A stretch of DNA of 64,000 nt from Bacteroidota bacterium (GCA_019637975.1 JAHBUR010000003.1:124001-188000); one strand, 5' to 3'; positions 1 to 8,990 are shown, numbered from the stretch's first letter. Notes: generated by a model not told the origin, from the letters alone. A program made the numbers and translations.

Positions 1-1278
1 GTGTTTGATTTCAATGAACTGGTCGAGACCGTAACATCAATGACGCTCCAGGTGTGCGAAGCACAAAGCTGCTGGCTTGAAATCATCCACCATGAACATG
101 ACCAGGATCGCAACACATCCGGCCCAAAGGAGCTTGTTGTACTCAACGATGCGGGCGGGAAGTACTCTGTGCAGTTGGCAGGCATGAAGAACATTTCCCA
201 ACTGGAAATCATTACGTTGCTGCCTGCCGGAGAGCGAACATTGCGTGACGAAGTGATCGAAGAACGAAAAGCCATTGTGGTTGACGACCTGGCGCGGGAT
301 TCCCGGTTCCGACGCGTTGAAAAATCAAAAGCGCAAATTGGGTCGATGGTCGTGGTTCCGCTTGTTTCACACGCAGGATTGATCGGTGTTTTGTATGCCA
401 CAAAGGAGAATGCCTACGGCTTTTTCAAGGATGATGTTGATGTGATTTCGGCATTTGCTGATCAGGCTACTGTGGCAATCGAAAACTCACGCCTCATCAA
501 GAAGTCGATTGAGCGCGAGCGCCTGTTGCGCGAGATGACACTCGCCCAGGAAATTCAACGCAGACTGCTGCCGCAGTGCCTTCCTTCATACGCGGCAATG
601 GACATTGATGCGAGTTCCATTCCTGCCTTCGAGGTGGGGGGCGACTATTACGATGTTGTTGAACTCGACGACAACAAATGCGGCATCGTCGTTGGCGATG
701 TTTCGGGAAAGGGAGTGTCGGCGGCCTTCTACATGTCTGAAGTGAAAGGCATCTTTCAATCGCTCAGTCGTCTCTATCCCTCTCCCCGGGAATTCATGAT
801 CAGGGCGAATGAAGCCCTCTCAAGCTCTATTGACAAACATTCTTTTGTTAGCTTAATTTATGCTGTTATCGACATGGCCAACGGCACGTTGACCTTAGCG
901 CGTGCCGGGCATTGCCCGCTGTTGCACCTTTCGGGGGAGAACGCCGCCTACCTTCGTCCCGGCGGTATGGGACTCGGACTTTCGAACGGAACAGCATTTG
1001 CACAAAGTATCGAGGAGAGTACGATCCGACTCAACCCCGGGGATGTATGCGTGTTTTATACCGACGGCATCACCGAGGCGCGGCGGGGCGACGACGACGA
1101 ATACGGATATGATCGTTTGATGCATACAGTGATAAGTGCGAAACAGGAGGCCGTGTCGGCGCTCAAAGAACATATCCTGCACACGGTTCGGTCGCACGCC
1201 GACAAGCCGGAGAATGACGATGACATGACGGTGGTGGTGGTCAAATGGCGGGGTGGGGGTTCACAGAAGTCTGCATGA
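1..1278 (+). CDS. GAF-domain PP2C (SpoIIE/RsbU-type) serine phosphatase, probably 5'-truncated by the window edge
   Basis: This protein should dephosphorylate the phosphoserine of an anti-sigma-factor antagonist, turning on a partner-switching cascade. Residues 1 to about 165 form a GAF sensor domain. A short helical linker follows (about 165-195), then a SpoIIE-type PP2C domain at about 200-415. The metal-binding motifs are visible: GGDYYDV and GDVSGKG near the start of the domain, FYTDGITEAR, and a terminal NDDDMTVVVV. The first in-frame codon is a GTG at base 1, so the true start probably lies upstream and more sensor sequence may be missing. It is followed within 25 bases by a STAS protein and then an RsbW-like kinase, which is the classical set of partners. 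The ligand of the GAF domain cannot be told. Confidence 0.9.
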   Translation: MFDFNELVETVTSMTLQVCEAQSCWLEIIHHEHDQDRNTSGPKELVVLNDAGGKYSVQLAGMKNISQLEIITLLPAGERTLRDEVIEERKAIVVDDLARDSRFRRVEKSKAQIGSMVVVPLVSHAGLIGVLYATKENAYGFFKDDVDVISAFADQATVAIENSRLIKKSIERERLLREMTLAQEIQRRLLPQCLPSYAAMDIDASSIPAFEVGGDYYDVVELDDNKCGIVVGDVSGKGVSAAFYMSEVKGIFQSLSRLYPSPREFMIRANEALSSSIDKHSFVSLIYAVIDMANGTLTLARAGHCPLLHLSGENAAYLRPGGMGLGLSNGTAFAQSIEESTIRLNPGDVCVFYTDGITEARRGDDDEYGYDRLMHTVISAKQEAVSALKEHILHTVRSHADKPENDDDMTVVVVKWRGGGSQKSA

Positions 1279-1300
1279 TTTTTTTTCGGAGGAATCTCGA

Positions 1301-1654
1301 ATGAATGAATTCAAAATCGCCCAGCGCGAGGCAAGCAATGTGAATGTGCTTGAGCTGAGAGGATATCTGGACGCGCACACTGCGCCCAAATTGGAGGAGG
1401 CATTCCAAACCCTCCTGAAAACAAATCGCACAAACATTGTCGTCAACTGCAAAGATCTCTCGTATATAAGTAGTGCAGGGCTTGGTGTGTTTATGGCCTA
1501 TATCGAGGACGTCCGGAACAAATCGGGCGATATCAAACTGACGAATATGTCGAACAAGGTGTACAATGTGTTCGATTTGCTGGGTTTTCCGCTTCTGTAC
1601 GAGATTTTCAAAGACGAGTCGGAAGCGGTAAAGAAATTCAACGACAAGAAATGA
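1301..1654 (+). CDS. STAS-domain anti-sigma factor antagonist (RsbV/SpoIIAA-like)
   Basis: This is a 117-residue single STAS domain, the normal length for RsbV/SpoIIAA. The segment YISSAGLGVF (from residue 55) carries the phosphoacceptor serine, most likely Ser58. When unphosphorylated it should bind the kinase encoded next door and free that kinase's target. The start at 1301 is chosen because a strong ribosome-binding site (CGGAGGA) sits 7 bases upstream. The frame stays open to 1253, but the extra residues match nothing in the family and would overlap the preceding gene. It is flanked by two PP2C phosphatases, so two inputs may converge on this one switch protein. Confidence 0.93.
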   Translation: MNEFKIAQREASNVNVLELRGYLDAHTAPKLEEAFQTLLKTNRTNIVVNCKDLSYISSAGLGVFMAYIEDVRNKSGDIKLTNMSNKVYNVFDLLGFPLLYEIFKDESEAVKKFNDKK

Positions 1655-1675
1655 GGGCCTTCTGACGGCATTGCT

Positions 1676-2095
1676 GTGAAGAAACAAACCCTGAAAATAG
1701 ATAGCAAAACCGAGCAGCTTATCACCGTGCGCGACTTCGTTTCGCAGGCGGCGTATGCCTCCGGGTTCAACGACGAAGAGGTGAGCAAAATCGCCCTCGC
1801 AGTCGATGAAGCCTGCACAAACGTCATCAAGCATGCGTATCAGTATGACGCGAAGAAGAAAATTTCAATTACCGTTGGCGACTCGAACGGCAACTTCGAG
1901 GTGTCGATTGTTGACAGCGGCAAGCAGTTCGATCCGAAAAAAATCAAACAGCCCGATATGAAGGAGTACCTCAGTTCGTACCGCCGCGGCGGACTGGGTG
2001 TCTATCTGATGAAATCCCTGATGGATAAAGTAGAGTACGACATCGAGCCGGGCAAGCGCAATCAAGTCCGTCTCATTAAACAACTTCCCCGTTAA
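1676..2095 (+). CDS. RsbW/SpoIIAB-type anti-sigma factor serine kinase (HATPase_c)
   Basis: This 139-residue protein is a stand-alone GHKL ATPase domain. The N-box reads DEACTNVIKHAY (about residues 43-54), the G1 box DSGKQFDP (about 81-88) and the G2 box RRGGLGVYLMKSLMD (about 103-117). Proteins of this type phosphorylate the STAS antagonist and sequester a sigma factor or other effector. The start is a GTG at 1676, only 21 bases after the STAS gene. No sigma-factor gene lies in the visible operon, so the regulated partner is encoded elsewhere or is not a sigma factor. An effector other than a sigma factor is common for this family outside Bacillota. Confidence 0.92.
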   Translation: MKKQTLKIDSKTEQLITVRDFVSQAAYASGFNDEEVSKIALAVDEACTNVIKHAYQYDAKKKISITVGDSNGNFEVSIVDSGKQFDPKKIKQPDMKEYLSSYRRGGLGVYLMKSLMDKVEYDIEPGKRNQVRLIKQLPR

Positions 2096-2112
2096 CTCGT
2101 TTCCCTCCGTGC

Positions 2113-3861
2113 ATGGCAACGGCACGTCGTACATCACGTTCTTCCGCCTCGTCTTCCTACGAGAGCTACTTCGAACACACGGCGTTGTTCGAGTTCAGCA
2201 AAGTCATCAACTCGTCGCTCGATCCCCGCTTTATCTACAGTCACATACTTCTTACCATCATGGGGAAGATTCTGTCGTCGAAAGGGATGGTGATTGTCGA
2301 AAAGGAATCCCGGCACTTCAACGTCGTCATGGCGAAGGGATTCTCGCAAGATGTTGTGGGAACATCAATGCACATCAGGCAGATTCCGCCCTCCATTTTT
2401 CTTGTCGACAAAGTGAACGCGACAAAGTACCCGTGGGTGAAATTCTTTAAAAGACTTGGAGTAAAGATTCTTCTGCCGATGTATATGGCCGACACCCCGA
2501 TCGGGTTGCTCGCATTCGGGGAGAGATTCTCTAAGAAAAAGCTTCACTCAAGAGAAGTGACCTATCTCCGTTCGCTGGCGAACATTTCCGCAACCGCCAT
2601 CGAAAAAAGCCGGACGTTTGATGAATTGCAGCAAGTCAACCGGAAACTCGACCGGAAAATTCAGGAGTTGAACACACTGTTCGACCTGAGCAAGGAATTC
2701 GGTTCGCTGCTTGATGCGGAAAAACTGATCCGCCTGCTCGAGTTTTCACTGCTCGGGCAGGTGGGCGTCAACCGATACATTATTTGTCTGCGACAGGGAA
2801 GTGATGTACGGGTTGCCGCGTCGCGGGTTGACGGCCCTGTGCCCCAAGCAGAGTTGCTGCAGACTTTGTTCAAATTGAAGGCAACGGTGCCTGTTGCTCA
2901 TCTCTCCGCAAGCGGAGTGCAGAATGCCCGCGATGTTCTGACGGGATTGAGAATGGCACTTGTTGTGCCGATGGGGTTGCAGGGCGAAAACAAAGGCTTG
3001 ATGATATTGGGAGAACGTCTCTCCGGAAACCCGTACGAGGAAATCGACTACGAATTCCTGACGTCGCTGGCAAATCTTGCGATCATTTCTCTTGAGAATG
3101 CGAGGCTCTTCAAAGAGGCGATTGAAAAGCAGAGGATGGAAGACGAATTGTTGATAGCGCGAGACATCCAGAAGGGCCTTCTGCCGAACGTACTGCCTGC
3201 AATTCCGGGCTTCGATATTGCGGCCGCAAATATCTCCTCGAAGCAGGTCGGCGGCGATTACTATGATGTGATCCCCGCCGACAACAACCGGCATGTAATC
3301 GCCATCGGCGATGTGTCGGGGAAAGGAACACCGGCCGCGCTGCTGATGGCCAGTATTCAGGCGAGTATTCGTGCACTCGTTCCCCTGAACCTCTCGCTGA
3401 GTGAACTGACCGGACGCGTGAACGACCTCATGTGTGAAAACACGGGCGGCAACAAGTTCGTAACGTTCTTCTGGGGATTCGTCGATCCCGTTGCGATGAC
3501 GTTGAACTACGTGAACGCCGGACACAACTACCCGTACCTCATTCATGCCGACGGTTCCATTGACCGGCTTGATAAAGGGGGAATGATTCTCGGTGTGCTC
3601 AAGACATTGATGCCCTATGAAGAGGCAACTGTTAGGCTCACACACGGCGACCTGCTGTTGCTGTTCACCGATGGCGTCAGTGAGGCGATGAGCCACGACT
3701 CGATGGAGTATGGCGAGGAACGCATCGAGGCTGTGCTGAGGAAATACGGCCGTGAACCGGCCCAACGTATCATCGAACTGCTGCATGAAGATATCATCCA
3801 GCACGCCGACGGAGCGCAGCAATCCGACGACATTACGATGATGGTGTTGAAAGTAGCGTGA
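2113..3861 (+). CDS. Dual-GAF PP2C (SpoIIE/RsbU-type) serine phosphatase
   Basis: This 582-residue cytoplasmic signalling phosphatase has a GAF domain at about 25-165, a coiled-coil-like linker (165-185), a second GAF at about 185-340 and a SpoIIE/PP2C domain at about 350-580. The catalytic metal motifs are intact: GGDYYDV, GDVSGKGTPAAL, FTDGVSEAM and SDDITMMVLK near the end. It is the fourth gene of the partner-switch operon, starting 18 bases after the kinase gene. It probably integrates two small-molecule or redox signals and dephosphorylates the upstream STAS protein. Its phosphatase domain is only moderately similar to the one encoded at 1-1278, so the two are diverged paralogues and not a fresh duplication. 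Confidence 0.92.
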   Translation: MATARRTSRSSASSSYESYFEHTALFEFSKVINSSLDPRFIYSHILLTIMGKILSSKGMVIVEKESRHFNVVMAKGFSQDVVGTSMHIRQIPPSIFLVDKVNATKYPWVKFFKRLGVKILLPMYMADTPIGLLAFGERFSKKKLHSREVTYLRSLANISATAIEKSRTFDELQQVNRKLDRKIQELNTLFDLSKEFGSLLDAEKLIRLLEFSLLGQVGVNRYIICLRQGSDVRVAASRVDGPVPQAELLQTLFKLKATVPVAHLSASGVQNARDVLTGLRMALVVPMGLQGENKGLMILGERLSGNPYEEIDYEFLTSLANLAIISLENARLFKEAIEKQRMEDELLIARDIQKGLLPNVLPAIPGFDIAAANISSKQVGGDYYDVIPADNNRHVIAIGDVSGKGTPAALLMASIQASIRALVPLNLSLSELTGRVNDLMCENTGGNKFVTFFWGFVDPVAMTLNYVNAGHNYPYLIHADGSIDRLDKGGMILGVLKTLMPYEEATVRLTHGDLLLLFTDGVSEAMSHDSMEYGEERIEAVLRKYGREPAQRIIELLHEDIIQHADGAQQSDDITMMVLKVA

Positions 3862-3939
3862 TCCCGAAAACGTCGGGCTGTTCCGGCAAAGTGGAGAATT
3901 CCGTTTCATTGATTCATCTCACAATATGGAAGGAATACT

Positions 3940-4263
3940 ATGGCATACTCATACGAACACCTCAGCAAAATGACGGTTACCCAGCTTCGGGAAATTGCCC
4001 AAGGAATCGAGCACGAGGCGGTCAAGGGCTTCAGTACAATGCACAAGGAGAAACTCCTGCCTGCACTCTGCACGGCGCTTGGTGTTGAAGCACACATCCA
4101 TCACGAAGTGAAAGGCATCAACAAGGCGGCCGTGAAAGCCGAAATCAAGATGATGAAGGCAAAACGTGACGCGGCGTTGAAGGAGAAGAACTACGCGGAG
4201 CACAAGGCCGCAATGCGGAGAATCCACGACTTGAAGCGTGCGTTGCGGAAAGCAATGGTATAA
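3940..4263 (+). CDS. Small Rho-N/SAP-like helical protein of unknown function
   Basis: The product is 107 residues. The first half (residues about 6-47) has the spacing of a Rho N-terminal domain (LSKMTVTQLREIAQ followed by KEKLLPALCTALG), a small fold that in Rho sits beside the RNA-binding domain and resembles SAP modules. The second half (about 60-105) is strongly basic and helical (many Lys, Arg, Ala), suggesting nucleic-acid contact. The start is supported by GGAAGGA about 6 bases upstream. It lies 78 bases after the phosphatase operon and may be co-transcribed. No catalytic residues are seen. A role as a small nucleoid- or RNA-associated protein is inference only. Confidence 0.8.
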   Translation: MAYSYEHLSKMTVTQLREIAQGIEHEAVKGFSTMHKEKLLPALCTALGVEAHIHHEVKGINKAAVKAEIKMMKAKRDAALKEKNYAEHKAAMRRIHDLKRALRKAMV

Positions 4264-4367
4264 GGTCCGGCAGCCGGTAACTCGCTGAGATTGCAGCAAC
4301 AGTTCCTTTTACGCGCCGTTGTTCATCGGTGCGAGAATATCCTCTAACGATCCAAGAAAGAACGAAC

Positions 4368-6056
4368 ATGTTCATCAGGATACTGAGTATCGTCGCCGTT
4401 CTGTTGTGCTGCGCAACGCCCGGACTTGCACAGACAAGCCAGTCATCGTTCACACGGGCCGACTCGCTACGCGGCATGTTAACGCCCTTGCGTACCTGCT
4501 ACGACGTGACATACTACCATCTCTCGGTTAAGGTGGACACGGCAACACGTTCGATCGAGGGATTCACAACAATCAAATTCAACGTTGTGAGCGACTTTGA
4601 TGTAATGCAGGTGGATTTGTTTGAGATTATGAAGATCGGACGGATTGTGTTTGAGGGGAATACTGAACTGCAATACGAACGGGAACATGCCGCCGTATTC
4701 GTCCGCTTTCCGAGATCGCTGAAGCGAAAAGGGGTGCATGAGATTACGATTCACTATTCCGGCACTCCTCAGGAAGCACGGAGGCCGCCGTGGGGCGGGG
4801 GATTTACGTGGGCACGTGATGGCGAAGGGAACCCCTGGGTTGCCGTTACCTGCCAGGGTTTGGGCGCAAGCTCATGGTGGCCCAACAAGGATCATCAGTC
4901 GGACGAGCCGGACAGCATGATGATCAGCGTGACGGTTCCTTCCAACCTCATGAATGTCTCCAATGGCCGGCTGCGGAAAACGGAGGATTTGCCGGACGGT
5001 TCGACCCGATACGATTGGTTCGTCAGTTATCCGATTAACAACTATAATGTTACGCTCAACATCGCCCGCTACGCCCGTTTCAGCGATACGTATGTTAGCG
5101 GGAAAGATACACTCACGCTCGACTACTACGTTCTTCCCGAAAATGTGGCCAAGGCTCGGCGGCAGTTCGAGCAGGTGAAGCCGATGATGAAGTGCTTCGA
5201 ACACTATTTCGGACCTTACCCGTTCATTCGGGACGGCTACAAACTTGTGGAGTCGCCGCATTTGGGGATGGAGCATCAGAGTGCTGTAGCGTACGGCAAC
5301 CACTATTTGCAGGGATACAGGGGCAGATCATCCTCCGAGGTGGGACTGATGTTTGATTTCATCATCATTCACGAAACGGCCCACGAATGGTGGGGGAATA
5401 GCGTCACCTCCAACGACATTGCCGATATGTGGATCCACGAGAGTTTTGGGGCGTATGCCGAAGCCCTGCACGTTGAGTGTCTGTTCGGGTATGACAAGGC
5501 GATGCAATACGTGAACGGAAAAAAATGGAATGTGCAGAACGACCGTCCCATCATCGGCACGTATGGCGTCCATCAACGCGGCTCGGGCGACATGTACGAT
5601 AAGGGGCAGCTTGTACTGAACACGCTGCGGCACGCTATCAACAATGATTCTCTGTGGTGGAATATCGTGAAGAGTATAGCGCAGAAGTTCAAATACACAT
5701 CCATCAATGCGGAAGATATTTTTAGTCTTGTCAACGAAAAAACAAAATCGGATTACTCGTACTTCTTCGAGCAATATCTCAAGCAAACAAAGCCGCCCCG
5801 GCTTGAAGTTGGCTTGACCAAGAAGGGCGCCGCTCTTGAACTACGCCACCGTTGGGTTGCAGATGTTGAGGATTTTCGTATGCCCGTCAAAGTCGCTTCC
5901 GGAGCGGGCGAGTATGTGTTCATTTATCCAACGACGTCGTGGCAAACAGCCCGATTCGACAAGTTGAATCCGCAAGAGTTCCGGGTTGCTGAGGATCAGT
6001 TCTATCTCGATGTGAAGTTGACCATCCAGTATCTCGATCCGTCCGGGGGACACTGA
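4368..6056 (+). CDS. Secreted M1-family zinc aminopeptidase
   Basis: This 562-residue gluzincin has the complete zinc signature HETAHEWWGN at residues 335-344. The third ligand Glu358 lies in the WIHESFGAYAE segment, giving the exact HExxH-x18-E spacing of family M1. Upstream, GMEHQSA corresponds to the GxMEN exopeptidase motif that binds the substrate N-terminus (here G-M-E-H). The chosen start gives a clean signal peptide (MFIRILSIVAVLLCCATPGLA), so the enzyme acts in the periplasm or outside the cell. The frame is open 13 codons further upstream, but that would bury the signal peptide. It is shorter than the 850-residue aminopeptidase N type and resembles the LTA4H-like group found in Bacteroidota. 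Probable role: peptide turnover. Confidence 0.9.
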   Translation: MFIRILSIVAVLLCCATPGLAQTSQSSFTRADSLRGMLTPLRTCYDVTYYHLSVKVDTATRSIEGFTTIKFNVVSDFDVMQVDLFEIMKIGRIVFEGNTELQYEREHAAVFVRFPRSLKRKGVHEITIHYSGTPQEARRPPWGGGFTWARDGEGNPWVAVTCQGLGASSWWPNKDHQSDEPDSMMISVTVPSNLMNVSNGRLRKTEDLPDGSTRYDWFVSYPINNYNVTLNIARYARFSDTYVSGKDTLTLDYYVLPENVAKARRQFEQVKPMMKCFEHYFGPYPFIRDGYKLVESPHLGMEHQSAVAYGNHYLQGYRGRSSSEVGLMFDFIIIHETAHEWWGNSVTSNDIADMWIHESFGAYAEALHVECLFGYDKAMQYVNGKKWNVQNDRPIIGTYGVHQRGSGDMYDKGQLVLNTLRHAINNDSLWWNIVKSIAQKFKYTSINAEDIFSLVNEKTKSDYSYFFEQYLKQTKPPRLEVGLTKKGAALELRHRWVADVEDFRMPVKVASGAGEYVFIYPTTSWQTARFDKLNPQEFRVAEDQFYLDVKLTIQYLDPSGGH

Positions 6057-6057
6057 T

Positions 6058-6237
6058 TCTCGCAAGTACCTGACAAATTCGTGCCTGAAACACAGACGGT
6101 CTGCACGACCCGCCATCAACCTCAAGCACGATAAAACCACAATTGAGCGCCAAATCGCCGCGACCGTTTATGAACTCTACGGCCTGAGTTGGGAGAGAGG
6201 TGGCGAATTGTTTCGAAGTAATGAGGACGAAGAGTAG
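6058..6237 (+). pseudogene. Possible remnant of an Eco57I-type restriction/methylase C-terminus
   Basis: The frame from 6058 is open but has no start codon of its own. It ends at TAG 6235-6237. Its last 40 residues include TTIERQIAATVYELYGLSWE, which resembles the conserved tail of Eco57I/TaqI-like restriction-methylase proteins (typically TD-x-x-ID-x-LVYELYGLT). No upstream methylase motifs such as NPPY are present in the window. It begins right behind the aminopeptidase stop. If real, it is a decayed fragment left by a lost restriction-modification gene. The match is short, so confidence is low. Confidence 0.35.
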
Positions 6238-6577
6238 TTCAAGAAGTGTCACAAATCCAGCAACGACAAAATTGTGCAGCGTATCGATTCGGGTACCTAA
6301 AGTGCGCAAGAAGGTAGCCGCTGCCAATCTCTCCAACAAAAAAAACTCCTCCAGCGTCACACAACCATCTGGCGGAATTGGAATCTGTTGAGGAACAGTA
6401 TGGGGTTTAGGCCCCGGGGCGGGTGTTCTTGTAAGATTTCCATCCTTTTTGTAGAAGTCTCAACTACGATTTCACCACAGGAGCCCGATTAACACAGCCG
6501 TTCAGCTTTTCCTGCGTTTGGCATGTGTGTTGCTCATCTACTCGTAGTTCGAATAGCCTTCAACAACACGCGGTTCT
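6238..6577. other. Intergenic stretch before the pilin-like operon; no gene seen
   Basis: This stretch is 340 bases long. A 63-codon frame (6200-6391) overlaps it but has biased, unlike-protein composition (long runs of Ser/Thr/Lys) and no family resemblance, so it is left out. The last 100 bases must contain the promoter and leader of the gene at 6578, but no confident -35/-10 pair stands out. Confidence 0.5.
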
Positions 6578-7105
6578 ATGTCAAGCTTTCATGCTATGAT
6601 GTCAATAGGCGCCCTTGTATTGCTCACGACAATACTCATGGGTTACAATCAGCGCACCGCAATGTCTGCTCTTGATATCACACGGTCGAAGGAAGCATTG
6701 GCAATGACTGCGTTGGGTTCATCATACATTGAGTTTGCCCAAGGCTTGGCGTATGACAGGTACTCCGACACTGCATCAGTCCCTCCGGGCAACGCCTCCC
6801 TGTTTACTTCCTCAGCTTCTCTCGGGCCCGACGGCGGTAACGAGGATACTCTTACCTCGTTCAACGACTTTGATGATTTGAACGGATATCAACTTGACAG
6901 AACAGGGCCTGACGCGAGAGTATACCGGGCATCGTTCAATGTTCGCTACGTGTTACCAAGCGATGTGAATGCCTACACAACCGGCAAGACGTTTTCGAAA
7001 CGGCTTGATATCAAACTCTGGAGAATCAATCCCCCGTTCAACGGTGCTGACGAGGCAGACACTGTCCGCCTCCATTATGTTATGGGATACTTCCTCTTTG
7101 AATAA
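6578..7105 (+). CDS. Pilin-like protein with N-terminal membrane segment, first gene of a three-gene set
   Basis: The 175-residue product opens with a hydrophobic segment (about residues 4-22, ending MGYNQRTAMS) and then a mostly polar, Asp/Ser/Thr-rich globular region. The layout (short N-terminus, one helix, small extracellular domain) is that of type IV pilin-like minor subunits. No clear prepilin peptidase site with a Gly before Phe/Met-Glu is visible. It is followed 9 bases later by a PilW-like gene and then by a PilX-like gene, so it is probably a minor subunit of the same type IV pilus or secretion pseudopilus. The exact family is not recognised. Confidence 0.72.
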   Translation: MSSFHAMMSIGALVLLTTILMGYNQRTAMSALDITRSKEALAMTALGSSYIEFAQGLAYDRYSDTASVPPGNASLFTSSASLGPDGGNEDTLTSFNDFDDLNGYQLDRTGPDARVYRASFNVRYVLPSDVNAYTTGKTFSKRLDIKLWRINPPFNGADEADTVRLHYVMGYFLFE

Positions 7106-7114
7106 GAAGATGAG

Positions 7115-7720
7115 ATGGCTACAGCATTAGATTTGCTCATTTCGATGTTCATCGGCATTGCCATTTTCGGGATCCTTATTGCCGGTACCCAGAATGCAGC
7201 GGATGACTCCTCCTTTCAGCGCTTCGAAACGCAAACGATGGAATCGTTGCTTTCAACGATGGAAGTAATCGAGTCGGACATGCGAAATGCGGGAGCGGGA
7301 ATAGCAGATACGCTGCCGAAGATCAGCAAGGCCGATCTCTCAGAAATGATACTGCATCGGGTTATTAACCGGGGTTCGGCAAAGGCGGACACGATCCACT
7401 ACTCAATCGGTCCAACGAATGAAGTATCGAAGACAGAAAACCCCGACGACAGGTTCTTGTACAGAAAGCTAAACAAGGAACCGGCTTTACGAGTCGGTGT
7501 GGTAACGGAATTTGCGCTCCGATATCTGACGGCCGCAAATGTCGAGTTGCCCGTACCGGTTCCGGCTGATCGCCTGACGGAAATCAATGCAATGGAACTG
7601 ACCATTGAAGTCCAGAGTCCGCATGCAATTGAAAATGCTGCAGGAATCGAAGGGCCCAAACGCTATACTGCTTCGCGTTTTGTCAGCAGAAGGTTTGAAT
7701 CAAAAAATCTGAAACGTTAG
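7115..7720 (+). CDS. PilW-like minor pilin/pseudopilin
   Basis: This 201-residue protein has a hydrophobic N-terminal helix (about residues 5-25, LLISMFIGIAIFGILIAGT). A segment typical of PilW/PulJ-type minor pilins follows, MEVIESDMRNAGAGI (residues about 48-62), in which the MRNAG block is characteristic of the family. The rest is a small beta-rich domain. It overlaps neither neighbour but is tightly packed (9 bases before, 10 after), indicating one transcript. Such proteins sit in the inner membrane and prime pilus or pseudopilus assembly. The canonical cleavage glycine-glutamate pair is not evident, so processing is uncertain. Confidence 0.78.
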   Translation: MATALDLLISMFIGIAIFGILIAGTQNAADDSSFQRFETQTMESLLSTMEVIESDMRNAGAGIADTLPKISKADLSEMILHRVINRGSAKADTIHYSIGPTNEVSKTENPDDRFLYRKLNKEPALRVGVVTEFALRYLTAANVELPVPVPADRLTEINAMELTIEVQSPHAIENAAGIEGPKRYTASRFVSRRFESKNLKR

Positions 7721-7730
7721 GAGATTCTCT

Positions 7731-8990
7731 ATGCTCAGCAAGGCATCATTAATCATGGTCATGGGATTTGGCGGAATTGTCGGGTACATTGGGCTGAATA
7801 TGGCACGGAATGCGGGTACGGCCAACGACAACAGCTCCATATATGCCGAGAAGGCAACATCGCAAAATCTGGCATTCACCGGTGCGAACATAGGTCTGGC
7901 AAATCTCTACCAGGATTCGCTGTGGCGCGGGCCCGTAACACAGCAGGTTGATGTGAATGGAATGGCCGGGAGCTTCACGGTTCATGCAGAGGAGGGAGCG
8001 TCGGGGTCACTCGTCCGGAGTATTTCCTCACTGAGGTCCATTGCCGGCCCCATGAGGCACGATACCGTCGAGGTTTCGTTCGCGGATGCCGAGGAAAACA
8101 GCTTCTCGCTGTACGCGTGGATGAGCAACAACGAGGGGAATGTGTATTGGTTTACGGGAGACACGGTGTGGGGGGCTCTGCATTCGAATTCAAGCTTGAA
8201 TGTTTCCGGCTATCCGGTGTTCATGGAAAAAGTGACGACTGCAGGTGATATTAAGGGGGATAAGAAGAATGCAAAGTTCAAGAAAGGATACAAGACAGGT
8301 GCGTCGCGCATTACATTCCCGAGTGATCTTTCGAGGTTGGTGACAGCGGCAAATTCAGGAGGGCGATACTACGGACAAGCGGTTGAGGTAACGCTGCAAC
8401 CCGGGTCGGCTGCTGCCGGCGACGGGAAGGCTATTGTGCGTTCTCTTTCAGGTACTACGATCAATGACACCATCCAAATTTCTTCTTCAGGCTTCAATGG
8501 TGTTATTGGAAGCTCCCAAAAGGTCAACGTGAAGGGGACGCTTGACGGGAAATTGACAGTATTCTCTCAACAAGACATTTGGATCCAGGACGATGTTACG
8601 TACGCAAGCGGATCTAACTACTCTACAAGCAACGATTTGCTGGGGCTGGTTGCAGACAAGAACGTGATCATCACAAACAATCAGGCCAATGCCCTCTCGG
8701 TAAAGATCCAAGCTAGCATTTTCTGTAGAAGCGGGTCATTCTATGCTGAAAACTACCAGAGCCGACCCAAGGGAGTTCTCCAGGTACAAGGCTCCATCGT
8801 CCAAAACGATCGTGGGGCAGTCGGCACATTCTCTGGATCCTCGCTCGTTTCGGGGTTCCAAAAACGGTATACGTATGACCAACGTCTTGCCAACAACCAG
8901 GTCCGGCCGCCATTCTATCCGGGTTTTTTCGATCTACGCCGAAGGATTGCAGGTTGGTGGACCGGGGGCGGAGGGTTACAAGGGGGATGA
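7731..8990 (+). CDS. PilX/DUF4900-like pilus-associated protein
   Basis: The 419-residue product has one N-terminal membrane helix (about residues 5-25) and then a long extracellular region of repeated short beta-strand segments. This arrangement recalls PilX-type and DUF4900 proteins, which stand beside pilW-like genes in many FCB genomes. Positions 140-190 (VYWFTGDTVWGALHSN) read like the start of the beta-helical region in DUF4900 members. The start is well supported: AGGAG at 7719-7723 overlaps the upstream stop codon. It ends the operon; a strong terminator lies 54 bases downstream. The C-terminus is glycine-rich (GWWTGGGGLQGG). Confidence 0.75.
   Translation: MLSKASLIMVMGFGGIVGYIGLNMARNAGTANDNSSIYAEKATSQNLAFTGANIGLANLYQDSLWRGPVTQQVDVNGMAGSFTVHAEEGASGSLVRSISSLRSIAGPMRHDTVEVSFADAEENSFSLYAWMSNNEGNVYWFTGDTVWGALHSNSSLNVSGYPVFMEKVTTAGDIKGDKKNAKFKKGYKTGASRITFPSDLSRLVTAANSGGRYYGQAVEVTLQPGSAAAGDGKAIVRSLSGTTINDTIQISSSGFNGVIGSSQKVNVKGTLDGKLTVFSQQDIWIQDDVTYASGSNYSTSNDLLGLVADKNVIITNNQANALSVKIQASIFCRSGSFYAENYQSRPKGVLQVQGSIVQNDRGAVGTFSGSSLVSGFQKRYTYDQRLANNQVRPPFYPGFFDLRRRIAGWWTGGGGLQGG

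Noticed and set aside
6200-6391. 63-codon frame after the methylase-like remnant
   Set aside because: Low-complexity composition and no family features or ribosome-binding site.
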